64,000 bases of DNA from Anderseniella sp. (GTDB lineage Bacteria > Pseudomonadota > Alphaproteobacteria > Rhizobiales > Aestuariivirgaceae): the NCBI GenBank assembly GCA_028289645.1, contig JANQOK010000018.1, positions 1 through 64,000 on the forward strand, written 5' to 3'. The position numbers and the translations under genes are program-made. Below, in pieces: positions 36,722 to 45,928 of the stretch; within the stretch, counting starts at the first letter, position 1, and every line of letters starts with the position of its first letter. Below the pieces are notes generated by a model. It did not search any database. It had not been told where the DNA came from and saw nothing but the letters and a program-made list of their open reading frames with translations.

Positions 36722-37485
36722 CCTGTGATCCCTTCCGGCATGGCAATCGCTTCACCATTGCGCGACGATGCCCCGTCGGCGCACAGCTGCACCACCACGT
36801 CCGCGATTTCGCCAGGCTGCACGAATCTGCCGGTTGGAGATCCGTGCAGCAGACTGGCTGCCGCCTTATCGCGGCTCATGCCGGTTTTTTCGACAATATT
36901 GTCCAGAGTCCTGTCCAGCATTGGCGTCTCGGTATAGCCCGGGCAGACAGCATTGACGGTAATGCCCTTGGGGCCGAGTTCTGCGGCCAGGGACCGAGTC
37001 AGTCCGACCACACCATGCTTGGCCGCGCAATATGAACTGACATAGGCGCTGCCACGCAGACCGGCCACCGAAGCGATGGCGATCATGCGGCCCCGACCTG
37101 CGGCCAGCATCGGTTCAAGCCCGCATTTGAAGGTGTTGAACACACCGGTCAGATTGACATCGATGGTGTGCTGCCATTGCTGAAGCGTCAGCCGGCTGAA
37201 CGGCTGGCTTTCTGCAATGCCGGCATTGGCAACCACGATGGTGGCCGGCCCGCGCTCTTCCGCGGCCATGGAAAAAGCGGCGTGCAAGGCGTCGGCATCG
37301 GTCACGTCGGCAATGGCCCAGCCCATATTGGCGTGCCCGGTGGCGGTGGTTTGCAACGGCGCCTCGCGACGCCCGGTGATGGTAACGGCGGCACCGGCTT
37401 CCGACAGCGCAACAGCAATGGCGGCGCCCACACCCGTGCCGCCCCCTGTCACCAGCGCATGCTGTCCGTCAAGGTTAACTTGCAT
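36718..37485 (-). CDS. Short-chain dehydrogenase/reductase
   Basis: 255 residues from ATG 37485 (a GTG directly before it is possible). The NAD site is ALVTGGGTGVGAAIAVALSE, with NAG in VVANAGIAES and the catalytic Tyr-x-x-x-Lys in SSYCAAKHGVVGLT. In the aminobenzoyl-CoA pathway a 3-hydroxyacyl-CoA dehydrogenase step is expected, and this enzyme could perform it. It directly follows the monooxygenase/reductase gene and overlaps the MarR gene. Confidence 0.9.
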   Translation of the reverse strand: MQVNLDGQHALVTGGGTGVGAAIAVALSEAGAAVTITGRREAPLQTTATGHANMGWAIADVTDADALHAAFSMAAEERGPATIVVANAGIAESQPFSRLTLQQWQHTIDVNLTGVFNTFKCGLEPMLAAGRGRMIAIASVAGLRGSAYVSSYCAAKHGVVGLTRSLAAELGPKGITVNAVCPGYTETPMLDRTLDNIVEKTGMSRDKAAASLLHGSPTGRFVQPGEIADVVVQLCADGASSRNGEAIAMPEGITG

Positions 37486-37487
37486 CA

Positions 37488-39782
37488 CTACACCTTCATT
37501 GTCTGTTGTTCGGACCGCTCTGCCAGCCGATAGGCTTGCTCGCGACCGGCCAGATAGGGATCAGGCCATTGTGCCTGCGTGTCGCCCAGTGCAACCGCGG
37601 CGCGCAGTGTCCAGTACGGATCAGCCAGATGCGGCCGTGCCAGGCAGACCAGGTCGGCGCGGCCGGCCATCAGGATCGAGTTGACGTGGTCAGGCTCGTA
37701 GATGTTGCCGACCGCCATGGTGGCAATACCGGCTTCATTGCGGATGCGGTCGGAGAAAGGTGTCTGGAACATGCGGCCGTAAACCGGTTGGGCGTTTGCC
37801 GATGTCTGCCCGGCGGACACATCACAGATGTCGACCCCGGCGGCCTTCAGCATGCGGGCGATGTCCACGGCATCTTCCGGGGTAATGCCGTCATCGTCCA
37901 TCCAGTCATTGGCGGAAATCCGAACCGATATCGGCTTGTCGTCGGGCCACGCGTCCCGTATGGCCGCAAACACCTCAAGCGGGTAGCGCATGCGGTTTTC
38001 AAGGCTGCCGCCATATTCATCGGTGCGGCGATTGGTCAGCGGCGTGATGAATGACGACAGCAGGTAGCCGTGCGCACAGTGCAGTTCAACCATATCGAAT
38101 CCGGCGCGGTCGGCCATCTGCGCCGACGCCACGAACTGATCGCGCACCAGGTCCATGTCGGTGTGGTCCATTGGCTTGGGCAGCTGGTTGCGCGGTGACC
38201 AGGCAAGTTCGGATGCCGCCAGCAAGGGCCAGTTGCCGTCCGCCAGCGGCGCATCCATTTCCTCCCACCCGACCTGCGTCGAGCCCTTGGCGCCGGAATG
38301 GCCCAACTGGCAGCACACCTTGGCCTGGGTTTCAGAATGGATGAAGTCCACCAGCCGGCGCCAGGCGGCCTCATGCTCCGGCGTGTACATGCCGGTGCAG
38401 CCCGGCGTGATCCGTCCCTGCGCACTGACGCAGGTCATTTCCGTAAAAACCAGTCCGGCACCGCCCTTGGCGCGTTCGCCGTAATGCACCAGGTGCCAGT
38501 CTGTCGGACAACCGTCCACGGCCTTGTACTGCGCCATCGGCGAGACCACGACACGGTTTGCCAGCTTCATGCCGCGCACGGAGTAGGGGGCAAACATCGG
38601 CGTCCGGACCGGTTCACCGTCAGGCACGCCGGCCTGCGTCTGGAACCAGTGTTCGGCCTGCTGCATCCATTCCGGGTCGCGCAAGCGCAAGTTCTCATGA
38701 CTGATGCGCTGCGACCTGGTCATCAGCGAGTAGTTGAACTGCACCGGGTCCAGGTTGAAATAGCGCTCGATGTCCTCAAACCATTCCAGGGAGTTGCGTG
38801 CTGCCGACTGCAGCCGCAAAACCTCCAGCCGGCGCGTGTCTTCATACTTCTCGAATGCTGCCTGCATCGACGGTTCCGAATGCAGGTAGTCGGCAAGCGC
38901 GATGGCGCTTTCTAGCGCCAGCTTGGTGCCGGATCCGATCGAGAAATGGGCGCTCGCCGCAGCATCGCCCATCAGCACCAGGTTGTCATGGCTCCAGCAT
39001 TCGCACAGCACGCGGGGAAACCGGATCCAGGCCGAACCGCGTATGTGCCCGGCATTGGTCATCAGCGAATGCCCGCCGAGATAATCCTTGAAGATCGCCT
39101 CGCAGGTCGCAATGGATTCCTGTTGGCTCATGTGCTCGAAGCCGAAGCGCTGATAGGTGTCGTCGGAGCATTCGATGATGAAGGTCGCCGTGTCGGGGTC
39201 AAACTGGTATGCGTGCACCCAGATCCAGCCGTGTTCGGTCTCCTCGAATATGAAGGTGAAGGCGTCGTCAAATTTCTGATGCGTTCCCAGCCAGATATAG
39301 TGGCATTTGCGCACGTCGATGTCGGGCTTGAACACGTCCTCGAATCGGGTCCGGGCAATCGAGTTGACGCCGTCCGGCGCCACCACGAGATCGTGTGAGC
39401 GCATCAGTTCGTCGATATCCTTGACCTCGGTTTCATAGCGCAGGTCGACGCCCACGTCGCGGGCGCGCGCCTGCAGGATCTGCAGCAGCCGCTTGCGGCC
39501 GATACCGCAGAAGCCATGGCCGGTCGACACCTGCGTCGTGCCTTTGAAATGGACCGCAATATCGTCCCAGTAGGCAAAATGCTCACGGATGGACGCAGCA
39601 CTTGTAGCGTCGTTGGTTGCCAGATTGTCCAGGGTTTCATCCGAAAGCACCACGCCCCACCCAAACGTGTCATCGGCCCGGTTGCGCTCGTAAACAACCA
39701 CGTCGTGGCCAGGATCGCGCAGTTTCATTGAAATGGCGAAGTACAATCCCGCCGGTCCGCCGCCGATGCATGCAGCTTTCAT
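37488..39782 (-). CDS. 2-aminobenzoyl-CoA monooxygenase/reductase (fused flavoenzyme)
   Basis: 764 residues from ATG 39782, preceded by AGGAGG; the 54-bp upstream extension lacks family features. The N-terminal half (about 1-390) is a FAD hydroxylase: [20 protein letters not shown] and [20 protein letters not shown]. The C-terminal half (about 400-760) is an old yellow enzyme barrel: [40 protein letters not shown], then [14 protein letters not shown]. This fusion is the signature of ACMR, which adds oxygen to and then reduces the ring of 2-aminobenzoyl-CoA; related proteins are annotated as salicylyl-CoA 5-hydroxylase/oxidoreductase. It is the first gene of the nine-gene operon. Substrate choice between aminobenzoyl- and salicylyl-CoA is not settled by sequence alone. 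Confidence 0.9.
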   Translation of the reverse strand: MKAACIGGGPAGLYFAISMKLRDPGHDVVVYERNRADDTFGWGVVLSDETLDNLATNDATSAASIREHFAYWDDIAVHFKGTTQVSTGHGFCGIGRKRLLQILQARARDVGVDLRYETEVKDIDELMRSHDLVVAPDGVNSIARTRFEDVFKPDIDVRKCHYIWLGTHQKFDDAFTFIFEETEHGWIWVHAYQFDPDTATFIIECSDDTYQRFGFEHMSQQESIATCEAIFKDYLGGHSLMTNAGHIRGSAWIRFPRVLCECWSHDNLVLMGDAAASAHFSIGSGTKLALESAIALADYLHSEPSMQAAFEKYEDTRRLEVLRLQSAARNSLEWFEDIERYFNLDPVQFNYSLMTRSQRISHENLRLRDPEWMQQAEHWFQTQAGVPDGEPVRTPMFAPYSVRGMKLANRVVVSPMAQYKAVDGCPTDWHLVHYGERAKGGAGLVFTEMTCVSAQGRITPGCTGMYTPEHEAAWRRLVDFIHSETQAKVCCQLGHSGAKGSTQVGWEEMDAPLADGNWPLLAASELAWSPRNQLPKPMDHTDMDLVRDQFVASAQMADRAGFDMVELHCAHGYLLSSFITPLTNRRTDEYGGSLENRMRYPLEVFAAIRDAWPDDKPISVRISANDWMDDDGITPEDAVDIARMLKAAGVDICDVSAGQTSANAQPVYGRMFQTPFSDRIRNEAGIATMAVGNIYEPDHVNSILMAGRADLVCLARPHLADPYWTLRAAVALGDTQAQWPDPYLAGREQAYRLAERSEQQTMKV

Positions 39783-39844
39783 CCGATCCAACCTCCTGCC
39801 AGCAACAAAGCTGTGTAAGACGCCGCAATCATGCATCAGGTGAA

Positions 39845-39861
39845 TTTACTTTAAAAGTAAA
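39845..39861. promoter_or_regulatory. 17-bp palindrome, probable MarR operator
   Basis: TTTACTTT-A-AAAGTAAA is perfectly symmetric, 63 bp upstream of the monooxygenase/reductase start and within the operon promoter region. Its size and symmetry suit a MarR dimer, and a marR gene is in the operon. Confidence 0.6.
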
Positions 39862-39871
39862 ATATTCATAC

Positions 39872-39895
39872 ATGAAGCATATCTAGATTCTTCAT
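39872..39895. promoter_or_regulatory. Second imperfect palindrome upstream of the aminobenzoyl-CoA operon
   Basis: The outer arms ATGAAG and CTTCAT pair around a 12-bp centre; 9 of 12 half-site positions match. It lies next to the perfect palindrome and may be a second operator or a promoter element. Confidence 0.35.
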
Positions 39896-39996
39896 TTAGG
39901 TTTTTAATCGGTGTAACAGCGGCTTATATGGATGATTTAACGTAAAAACAGCTGCAGCAGCTGGTTTCGTGATCGGGCCACGGCGTAAGCAAGTGC

Positions 39997-41523
39997 CTAG
40001 ATATTCTTCTCCCGGTCGTGCCAGTAGGGCTCGCGCAGGATGTTCTTCTGGATCTTGCCGATCGGCGTTTTCGGGAATTCTTTCACGAACTTGACCAGGC
40101 GCGGCCGCTTGAACTGGGCCAACCGGTCAGCGCAATGGGCAACCAGGTCCTGCTCGGACAACGCGGCTCCATCTTTCAGGCAGACATATGCTGCAGGTAC
40201 TTCGCCCCATTTGTCGTGCGGGATGCCGAAAACCGCACATTCGGCAACCGCCTCATGGGCGTAGATGGCGTTTTCGATCTCTTTTGGATAGATGTTCTCG
40301 CCACCGGAAATGATCATGTCCTTGGACCGGTCGACCAGTGTGATGAACCCGTCCTCGTCGATGGTGCCGACATCATCGGTGTGCGCCCAGCCGTGCCGCC
40401 AGAAGGCAGCCGTCTGCTCCGGCTCGCCATAGTACTCCAGCATTACATTGTCGCCGCGCGAGACGATTTCGCCGATTTCGCCGACAGCAACCGGATGCCC
40501 GTCCTGATCGATCACTGCCACATCCACATTATAGGCTTGCCGGCCCACGGAACCGAGTTTTTCCGGCAGATACCAGTGCCGCAGTGAGGTAAGCACACCC
40601 ATTTCCGACTGGCCGTAGATCTGGGTCATCTTCACATCCGGCAACACCTCCAGCATCTTATGCTGCACCCAGTCCGGCATTGGTGCTCCGGCAAATGACA
40701 GCTTGTGCCAGCTCGCAAACTTCGCGGCATCGAACTCAGCGTCGCTGACTACCATCGCCACCTGTGTCGGCACCATGAAGGCAGCGGTCATGCCGGCCTT
40801 TTGCGCCATGTCCGCAAAATCACCAGTGTCCCATTTGCTTAGGAATGTGGTGGTTGCACCTGCCAGAACAGCCGGCTGGAACATAATGTTGAGCGCCGCG
40901 ACGTGGAACATCGGCGTCACGATGCCGACCACGTCGCGCTCGTCTATTGCCTCTTCCACCATCACCGTATGAGCCGTGACCGCCCGGTTGCGATGGCTGA
41001 CCAGCACACCCTTTGGACGGCCCGTCGTGCCGCCGGTGTAGGTCATGCAGAACGGATCATCTTCATCAATATCGATAGCAGGGGCGTCGGCCGGCGAGGA
41101 CGCGCAAAAGGCCGTGAACTCATCGCCGTCGTCCCCTGCAATGCGGACCGTTTCGCGCAGCTTGGGCAACCGGTCCCTTACGGCCTCAACCTTGTCGCCG
41201 AACAGATCTTCGAAGAACAGCAGTTCGATGTCCGCCTTGTCCAGCACATAGGCCAACTCATCCGGCGCATAGAGCACCGAAACGTTGACCAGGACCGCGC
41301 CTGATCGCGCCACACCGAAGAAGCTGATGCCGTATTCGGTTCGGTTGCGGCTGATAATGCCGACCTTCGCGCCCTTGCCGATGCCGTGGGCAATCAGTGC
41401 GTTGGCCAGCCGGTTGGCCGCCTCGTCCAGCGCCTGATAGCTCAGCGAGTTTCCTTCCCAGACGATGGCGGGTTTTTGAGGAAACCTCTCGGCAGATCGC
41501 CGCAACATGTCGCCAGTGAGCAT
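39997..41523 (-). CDS. AMP-dependent acyl-CoA synthetase
   Basis: 508 residues from ATG 41523 (MLTGDMLRRSAERFPQKPAI), which matches where relatives begin; an open frame upstream to 41610 looks non-coding. Motifs: DPFCMTYTGGTTGRPKGVLV, QIYGQSEMGVLTSL, then GWAHTDDVGTIDEDGFITLV and the hinge RSKDMIISGGENIYPKEIEN, with the C-terminal Lys in TPIGKIQKNILREP. It activates a carboxylic acid, probably fatty or aryl, to its CoA ester. It is read in the same direction as the aminobenzoyl-CoA operon but is separated from it by a promoter region, so it is a separate unit. Confidence 0.88.
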   Translation of the reverse strand: MLTGDMLRRSAERFPQKPAIVWEGNSLSYQALDEAANRLANALIAHGIGKGAKVGIISRNRTEYGISFFGVARSGAVLVNVSVLYAPDELAYVLDKADIELLFFEDLFGDKVEAVRDRLPKLRETVRIAGDDGDEFTAFCASSPADAPAIDIDEDDPFCMTYTGGTTGRPKGVLVSHRNRAVTAHTVMVEEAIDERDVVGIVTPMFHVAALNIMFQPAVLAGATTTFLSKWDTGDFADMAQKAGMTAAFMVPTQVAMVVSDAEFDAAKFASWHKLSFAGAPMPDWVQHKMLEVLPDVKMTQIYGQSEMGVLTSLRHWYLPEKLGSVGRQAYNVDVAVIDQDGHPVAVGEIGEIVSRGDNVMLEYYGEPEQTAAFWRHGWAHTDDVGTIDEDGFITLVDRSKDMIISGGENIYPKEIENAIYAHEAVAECAVFGIPHDKWGEVPAAYVCLKDGAALSEQDLVAHCADRLAQFKRPRLVKFVKEFPKTPIGKIQKNILREPYWHDREKNI

Positions 41524-41858
41524 GGCCGTCTTCTCCCGTGTCGCATCCTGACTGCCGGTGACGATGTCAGGATTTCGGACAACTCTCCGGCAAAAGTCAT
41601 CACGCTGCAAACATGTTTTCCAATTCCCAGGTGATCCGATCGCCGGGATGCGTCTCTGCGTGTCGGGTTGCCTGCAACATCATTCAGCAGAAACTGGCAT
41701 AAGCCAACAAACCGGTATCGCGCCAGCCGAAGCCGGCGCAATTGCGCGGCCGGAGTTTTCCCGCATGGTGCCAAACGCCGTCGAGACAAGGTAAAGCCTG
41801 TTCAGGTGCGCGTCCCGTACCATCCAGAAGCTCTATTGTGTCTGATCAAGGATTTGGC
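41524..41858. other. 335-bp intergenic region between acyl-CoA synthetase and epimerase
   Basis: No convincing gene. It includes a 12-bp perfect palindrome GCGCAATTGCGC at 41737-41748 flanked by CCG and GGCCGG, which could form part of a terminator for the leftward epimerase transcript. Promoter signals for the synthetase are not obvious. Confidence 0.4.
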
Positions 41859-42833
41859 TCAGCGACTGCCGCTCAGTTCAGGTAACAGTGACTCAAAGTA
41901 ATCGATGGTCCAGCCGAGGCCTTTTTCCAATTGGATTTCCGGTACCCAATCAAGCTCGTGCTTGGCAAGGCTGATATCCGGTTGGCGTTGTTTGGGGTCA
42001 TCCTGTGGCAGGTCCAGGTACACAATGTCGGAACTGGACGAGGTCATATCGACTACTTTCTCAGCCAGTTGCCGGATGGTGAACTCGTTTGGATTGCCGA
42101 GGTTGATTGGGCCCGTCGTATCCGATCCGGTCGCCATCAGCCGCAGGATTCCTTCCACCAGATCATCCACATAGCAGAATGAGCGGGTTTGCGATCCGTC
42201 GCCGAACAGTGTGATCGGCTCACCTTTGAGCGCCTGCATGATGAAGTTTGACACAACGCGGCCGTCCGCCGGGTGCATGCGCGGTCCATAGGTGTTGAAT
42301 ATGCGCGCTACCTTGATCTCAAGATTGTGCTGACGGTGATAGTCGAAGAACAGGGTCTCGGCACAGCGTTTCCCTTCGTCGTAACACGAGCGCTGCCCGA
42401 TCGGGTTGACATTGCCCCAGTACCCTTCCGGTTGCGGGTGCACTGAAGGATCGCCATAAACTTCACTGGTCGACGCCTGGAACACCTTGCATCCCAGGCG
42501 CTTTGCCAGGCCAAGCACGTTGATCGCGCCGTGTACCGATGTCTTGGTGGTTTGCACTGGATCATGCTGGTAGTGAACCGGGGATGCGGGGCAGGCTAAA
42601 TTGTATATCTCGTCCACCTCCACATAGAGCGGAAATGTGATGTCGTGGCGCATGAACTCAAAACGCGGGTGATTGTGGAACTGATCGATATTGCGTTTGG
42701 TGCCGGTAAACAGGTTATCGGCGCATAACACGTCATGTCCTTGCTCGAGCAGCCTGTCAATCAGGTGCGAGCCGATAAATCCGGCACCTCCGGTCACCAG
42801 GATCCGTTTCCGGCTGTCGTAGAGTCTCGCCAT
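41859..42833 (-). CDS. UDP-glucuronate decarboxylase (UDP-xylose synthase) family
   Basis: 324 residues of an extended short-chain dehydrogenase fold. [20 protein letters not shown] binds NAD, followed by the family-specific [36 protein letters not shown] and the catalytic Tyr-x-x-x-Lys in [37 protein letters not shown] closely follows UXS enzymes. It should convert UDP-glucuronate to UDP-xylose in the cytoplasm, supplying pentose for surface glycans. It stands alone between two long intergenic regions; the glycosyltransferase island lies 22 kb away. Confidence 0.9.
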   Translation of the reverse strand: MARLYDSRKRILVTGGAGFIGSHLIDRLLEQGHDVLCADNLFTGTKRNIDQFHNHPRFEFMRHDITFPLYVEVDEIYNLACPASPVHYQHDPVQTTKTSVHGAINVLGLAKRLGCKVFQASTSEVYGDPSVHPQPEGYWGNVNPIGQRSCYDEGKRCAETLFFDYHRQHNLEIKVARIFNTYGPRMHPADGRVVSNFIMQALKGEPITLFGDGSQTRSFCYVDDLVEGILRLMATGSDTTGPINLGNPNEFTIRQLAEKVVDMTSSSSDIVYLDLPQDDPKQRQPDISLAKHELDWVPEIQLEKGLGWTIDYFESLLPELSGSR

Positions 42834-42918
42834 CGATTGTCGCCTTTGCCTGCAAAACTATTTCTTGTTTGCCCGTTCTACACTCGCGGCTGCAGGTTGG
42901 GTAGGTGTATTGGCCCGG

Positions 42919-42964
42919 ATGCTGTCGCCTTGGGCATCGGCCCGGACTGTCAAGGCGGCAGCAT
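42919..42964. other. Long stem-loop of unknown function
   Basis: ATGCTGTCGCCTT (42919-42931) pairs with AAGGCGGCAGCAT (42952-42964) over 13 bp with a single G-U pair if read from the plus strand. The 20-nt loop contains a further GGGC-ATCG-GCCC hairpin. It lies in the 440-bp gap upstream of the epimerase gene, where no protein is encoded. Plus-strand RNA would fold better than minus-strand RNA. Confidence 0.5.
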
Positions 42965-43030
42965 GGAGGCTGCATCCGTCCGCCGCATTTGGAAGCGTCC
43001 GAGGGCATTTCTTGCGTCAATGCGAAGATA

Positions 43031-43067
43031 TGCCGGCCGGTGGCCCAGGTGCCGGCACGTGCCTTTT
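43031..43067 (+). terminator. Possible rightward terminator hairpin with T-tract
   Basis: TGCCGGC (43031-43037) pairs with GCCGGCA (43051-43057) across a 13-nt loop, and TTTTT follows at 43063-43067 on the plus strand. No plus-strand gene ends here. If real it would end an unannotated plus-strand RNA that includes the stem-loop at 42919. Confidence 0.35.
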
Positions 43068-43273
43068 TCGTACCCGGAAACATGAGAAACGATGAAATTG
43101 GCTGAGGGTTACCTGATGGCGGCAAGAAGATAGGGCCTCCTGCCAAGGAAGTATCAGTTTTGAGACAGCCATTGCTGCATGTTGCAACGATAAATGGCGC
43201 AACCTGGAATGCTGCGGGCTGGTCAGGGACCGACACTGCCTTTGGCCCCGGGCTGTTGTCCTGGCACCCAGTG

Positions 43274-44254
43274 TTAATCGGCCGCAACGTTCTCGGCTAT
43301 CATCGATATCATTTCAAACATGATCGAACCTGCCGCCAGTGAGGTGATGTTGTTGCGATGATCTTTTGTCGGCATCAGACAAACGACATCGCCGCCGATG
43401 ATGTTCATGCCGCGAACCGAGCGCACAAGCTCGATGGCTTCATCCATGCTGAAACCTCCTTCTCCCGGCTCCAGATTTGCCACCCCCGGAGCGACGGTCA
43501 CATCCAGGCAGTCGAGATCGAAGGTGATGTAGACCGGCTTTCCGTCGAGCGTCTTTCTGATCTGGTGAACAACATCCGCTGCGCCGCGCTCGCGGTATTC
43601 AACCATGGTGACGACGTTGTAGCCATACTCATACGAAGGCTCCAGCCAATCCAGGGTTCGCGCATGGCCGCGTAAGCCGATCTGCATAGAGTTTTTTGGG
43701 TCGACCAATCCGTCGTCGGCCAGGTAGGCGCCCCAGTGGGCGGCGGATTTTTTGGCTCCAAGGAAGTGATCAACCTTGGTGAAGACATCTGTGTGGGCAT
43801 CAAGATGAAGGAAACAAACCGGCTCGCCGCCGGCCAGCTTACCCTTGCCGAGCGCCTGCACAATACCACCGGTGATGGAATGATCGCCGCCGATGGACAC
43901 CGGTCTGGCGCCGGCTTGGTCGACCTCCCTGTAATACTCGGTTATGCGCTCGATACAGTCTTCGTTGTCATTGGCGCGCGGGAAGGGGACATCGCCGAGA
44001 TCTCTTATTCTGGCGCTGTTCCACGGGTCAACCTGGAAACGGGAATGGACACGCCTCTGCACGGCAGACATGTTGCGGACCGATCGCGGTCCCAGGTGCT
44101 GGTCTCTTTCCGTCGTGCCGTTGCCCGTGGAATGGGGGACCCCGACTAGCGCAATGTCGGCTTCCGCCGCCTTGCCTACTTCGCATCGAAACAGTGTCGG
44201 AACTCCCCACCAGTAGAGGTTTTCCATCACTGCTTCATCATGTTCACGCGACAT
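43274..44254 (-). CDS. Ureohydrolase (agmatinase/guanidino-acid hydrolase family)
   Basis: 326 residues. The metal-binding motifs are complete: ISIGGDHSITGG-like GGDHS, HLDAHTDVF and FDLDCLDVTVAPGVANLEPG. The family removes urea from guanidino compounds (agmatine, guanidinobutyrate, guanidinopropionate and others) using two manganese or nickel ions. Arginase-specific features are absent. It is the last gene of the leftward unit with a betaine-type transporter and a dimethylargininase-like enzyme, so the substrate is probably an imported guanidino acid or its breakdown product rather than agmatine made in the cell. The exact substrate is not predictable. Confidence 0.85.
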   Translation of the reverse strand: MSREHDEAVMENLYWWGVPTLFRCEVGKAAEADIALVGVPHSTGNGTTERDQHLGPRSVRNMSAVQRRVHSRFQVDPWNSARIRDLGDVPFPRANDNEDCIERITEYYREVDQAGARPVSIGGDHSITGGIVQALGKGKLAGGEPVCFLHLDAHTDVFTKVDHFLGAKKSAAHWGAYLADDGLVDPKNSMQIGLRGHARTLDWLEPSYEYGYNVVTMVEYRERGAADVVHQIRKTLDGKPVYITFDLDCLDVTVAPGVANLEPGEGGFSMDEAIELVRSVRGMNIIGGDVVCLMPTKDHRNNITSLAAGSIMFEMISMIAENVAAD

Positions 44255-44324
44255 TCGCTGCCCCAGGTCTGATCAATCCGGACAAACACACGGGCCGGTC
44301 CGATGTCGTTGAAACCGGGCCGGA

Positions 44325-44343
44325 CTGCCGGTTACCCCGGCAG
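44325..44343 (-). terminator. GC-rich hairpin after the permease gene
   Basis: CTGCCGG and CCGGCAG pair across 5 nt, 10 nt past the permease stop on the minus strand. No T-run follows, so it may slow or process transcription before the ureohydrolase gene rather than fully terminate it. Confidence 0.35.
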
Positions 44344-44353
44344 CCGGTCAGGT

Positions 44354-45928
44354 TCATGCACGGCCAGCGCTTCTGCGATACATGCCCTGTGCAATCCGGT
44401 CGATGACCATTGCACAGAACAGGATAGCCAGACCGCCCAGCAATCCTTGCCCTTTCGCGGCATATTGCAGAGCCTCAAGAATGAGGGCCCCCAAGCCTTC
44501 AGCGCCGATCAGCGACGCAATCACGACCATCGACAGCGACATCAGGATCGTCTGGTTGATCCCGGTCATGATTGAAGGCATGGCCAGAGGAATTTCCACA
44601 TTGCGGAGCAGTTGCCACTTTGAGCAACCGAACGCAACTGCAGCTTCCTTTGTAGCTTCCGGCACACCGCGCATGCCCAGGGCGGTCAATCTAATGACCG
44701 GCGGCATCGCAAAGATGATTGTCGCCAGAACGCCCGGCGGCTTGCCGGTGCCGAAGAAGGCGATAATCGGTATCAGGTAGACGAACGCCGGCATGGTCTG
44801 CATGAAATCCAGCACCGGTTCCGCAAAGGCGTATGCCCGTTTCGACTTGCCGAACCAGATCCCCAACGGAATGCCGAAAAACACGCACAGGAATGCGCCG
44901 GCACCAATCAGGGCGACCGTGATCATCGAAATCTCCCACAGGCCCATGAACGCCAGGTACAGCAGGGATGCGGCCGAAAATATCGCCACCCGTATGCCCG
45001 CAAGCCTGAAGGCCATGACGGTGATCACAACCATCACGACAGGCCAGGGGGTTTCAATCAGGATAACCTCCAGGCCGTCCAGCACCGCCTTGATGCCGGC
45101 CGTGATACCGTCGAAGACGTTGCCGAAGTTGCTTGCCAGCCAGTCAAACCCCTGGTCTCCCAGAGTGGCCAAATTGGCAAAATACTCCTTCTTGATGGGA
45201 AACTCGGTAATCGGAATGCTGCCGCCCAAAAGCCCGCCGGTCATCGCGTTGAGTTTGGCATCCGGGTCAGCGACGGTAAACCGGAACAAGGTCAGCGGCC
45301 AGATGGCGATCATCAGCAAGGCGCCGAACACCACGTTGTTTGTGCTGGTGCCGGACTGGGTGGTGGTGGGGTTTGCACGCCATTTCAGATACTGCTTCTC
45401 ATAGGCAATATTGGCATAAAATCCCTCGACCAGTTTGACGAGCACCAGCAGCACCAGGCCGGTAATAAGGATGGTGGTACCCTCGGTGGCCGCTTCGGCT
45501 GCCTGTTCCTTGGCAGTTTCGGCGACTTTCTTCAGGTTGTCGGCGATTTTCTGTTTGGCTTCCGCGTCTACTGCGTCACCGGCTGCCAGCGCTTCCGCGG
45601 CTTGCTGTTCGCGTCTCGCGATATTGGTCAGCAGGCGCTCATAGCGGGCCAGCTGATCAGCGCCAAGCTCGCCCCATAAACCACGCCCCAACTGCACCAG
45701 TACGAACAGTTCCAGCACCAGGAACGACCAGAAGAAACCCCAGGCTCCCCGCAAAGCGCCCCACAATGGACCGAACAGAGCGGCCATCGGGTTCCACGAC
45801 CACGGAAAGCCGGTGGTGCCCTGTATTTTCTCGAATTCCTTCGTGTAGTAGGCTTCGTTTTCCTTGGCAAACTCGCCAATGGAGGCATCCAGCTTGCTGG
45901 CACCCAGTTCAAGGCCTGTATCAGTCAT
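44354..45928 (-). CDS. Glycine betaine/proline-type ABC transporter permease, extended
   Basis: 524 residues, longer than the usual 280-400. The C-terminal part is a classic OpuAB/ProW permease: FGIPLGIWFGKSKRAYAFAE, MQTMPAFVYLIPIIAFFGTG and the EAA loop GVPEATKEAAVAFGCSKWQL. The first 280 residues hold extra membrane helices (about 65-85 and 150-170), a charged helical region (RREQQAAEALAAGDAVDAEA) and a further segment seen in some alphaproteobacterial relatives. It overlaps the ATPase gene by 4 bp. It should import a quaternary amine or similar zwitterion. Confidence 0.88.
   Translation of the reverse strand: MTDTGLELGASKLDASIGEFAKENEAYYTKEFEKIQGTTGFPWSWNPMAALFGPLWGALRGAWGFFWSFLVLELFVLVQLGRGLWGELGADQLARYERLLTNIARREQQAAEALAAGDAVDAEAKQKIADNLKKVAETAKEQAAEAATEGTTILITGLVLLVLVKLVEGFYANIAYEKQYLKWRANPTTTQSGTSTNNVVFGALLMIAIWPLTLFRFTVADPDAKLNAMTGGLLGGSIPITEFPIKKEYFANLATLGDQGFDWLASNFGNVFDGITAGIKAVLDGLEVILIETPWPVVMVVITVMAFRLAGIRVAIFSAASLLYLAFMGLWEISMITVALIGAGAFLCVFFGIPLGIWFGKSKRAYAFAEPVLDFMQTMPAFVYLIPIIAFFGTGKPPGVLATIIFAMPPVIRLTALGMRGVPEATKEAAVAFGCSKWQLLRNVEIPLAMPSIMTGINQTILMSLSMVVIASLIGAEGLGALILEALQYAAKGQGLLGGLAILFCAMVIDRIAQGMYRRSAGRA

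Larger units (their letters stand above)
42834..43273. other. 440-bp intergenic region with strong inverted repeats
   Basis: No reading frame with protein-like composition was accepted here. The stretch holds two strong stem-loops and a GTTGCAAC motif near 43179. It separates the epimerase from the ureohydrolase operon, both reading left. Confidence 0.5.

Noticed and set aside
42757-43287. 176-residue minus-strand frame in the 440-bp gap
   Set aside because: It overlaps both flanking genes, is rich in Pro, Cys and Arg, and its path runs through the stem-loops, which explains its odd composition better than coding does.
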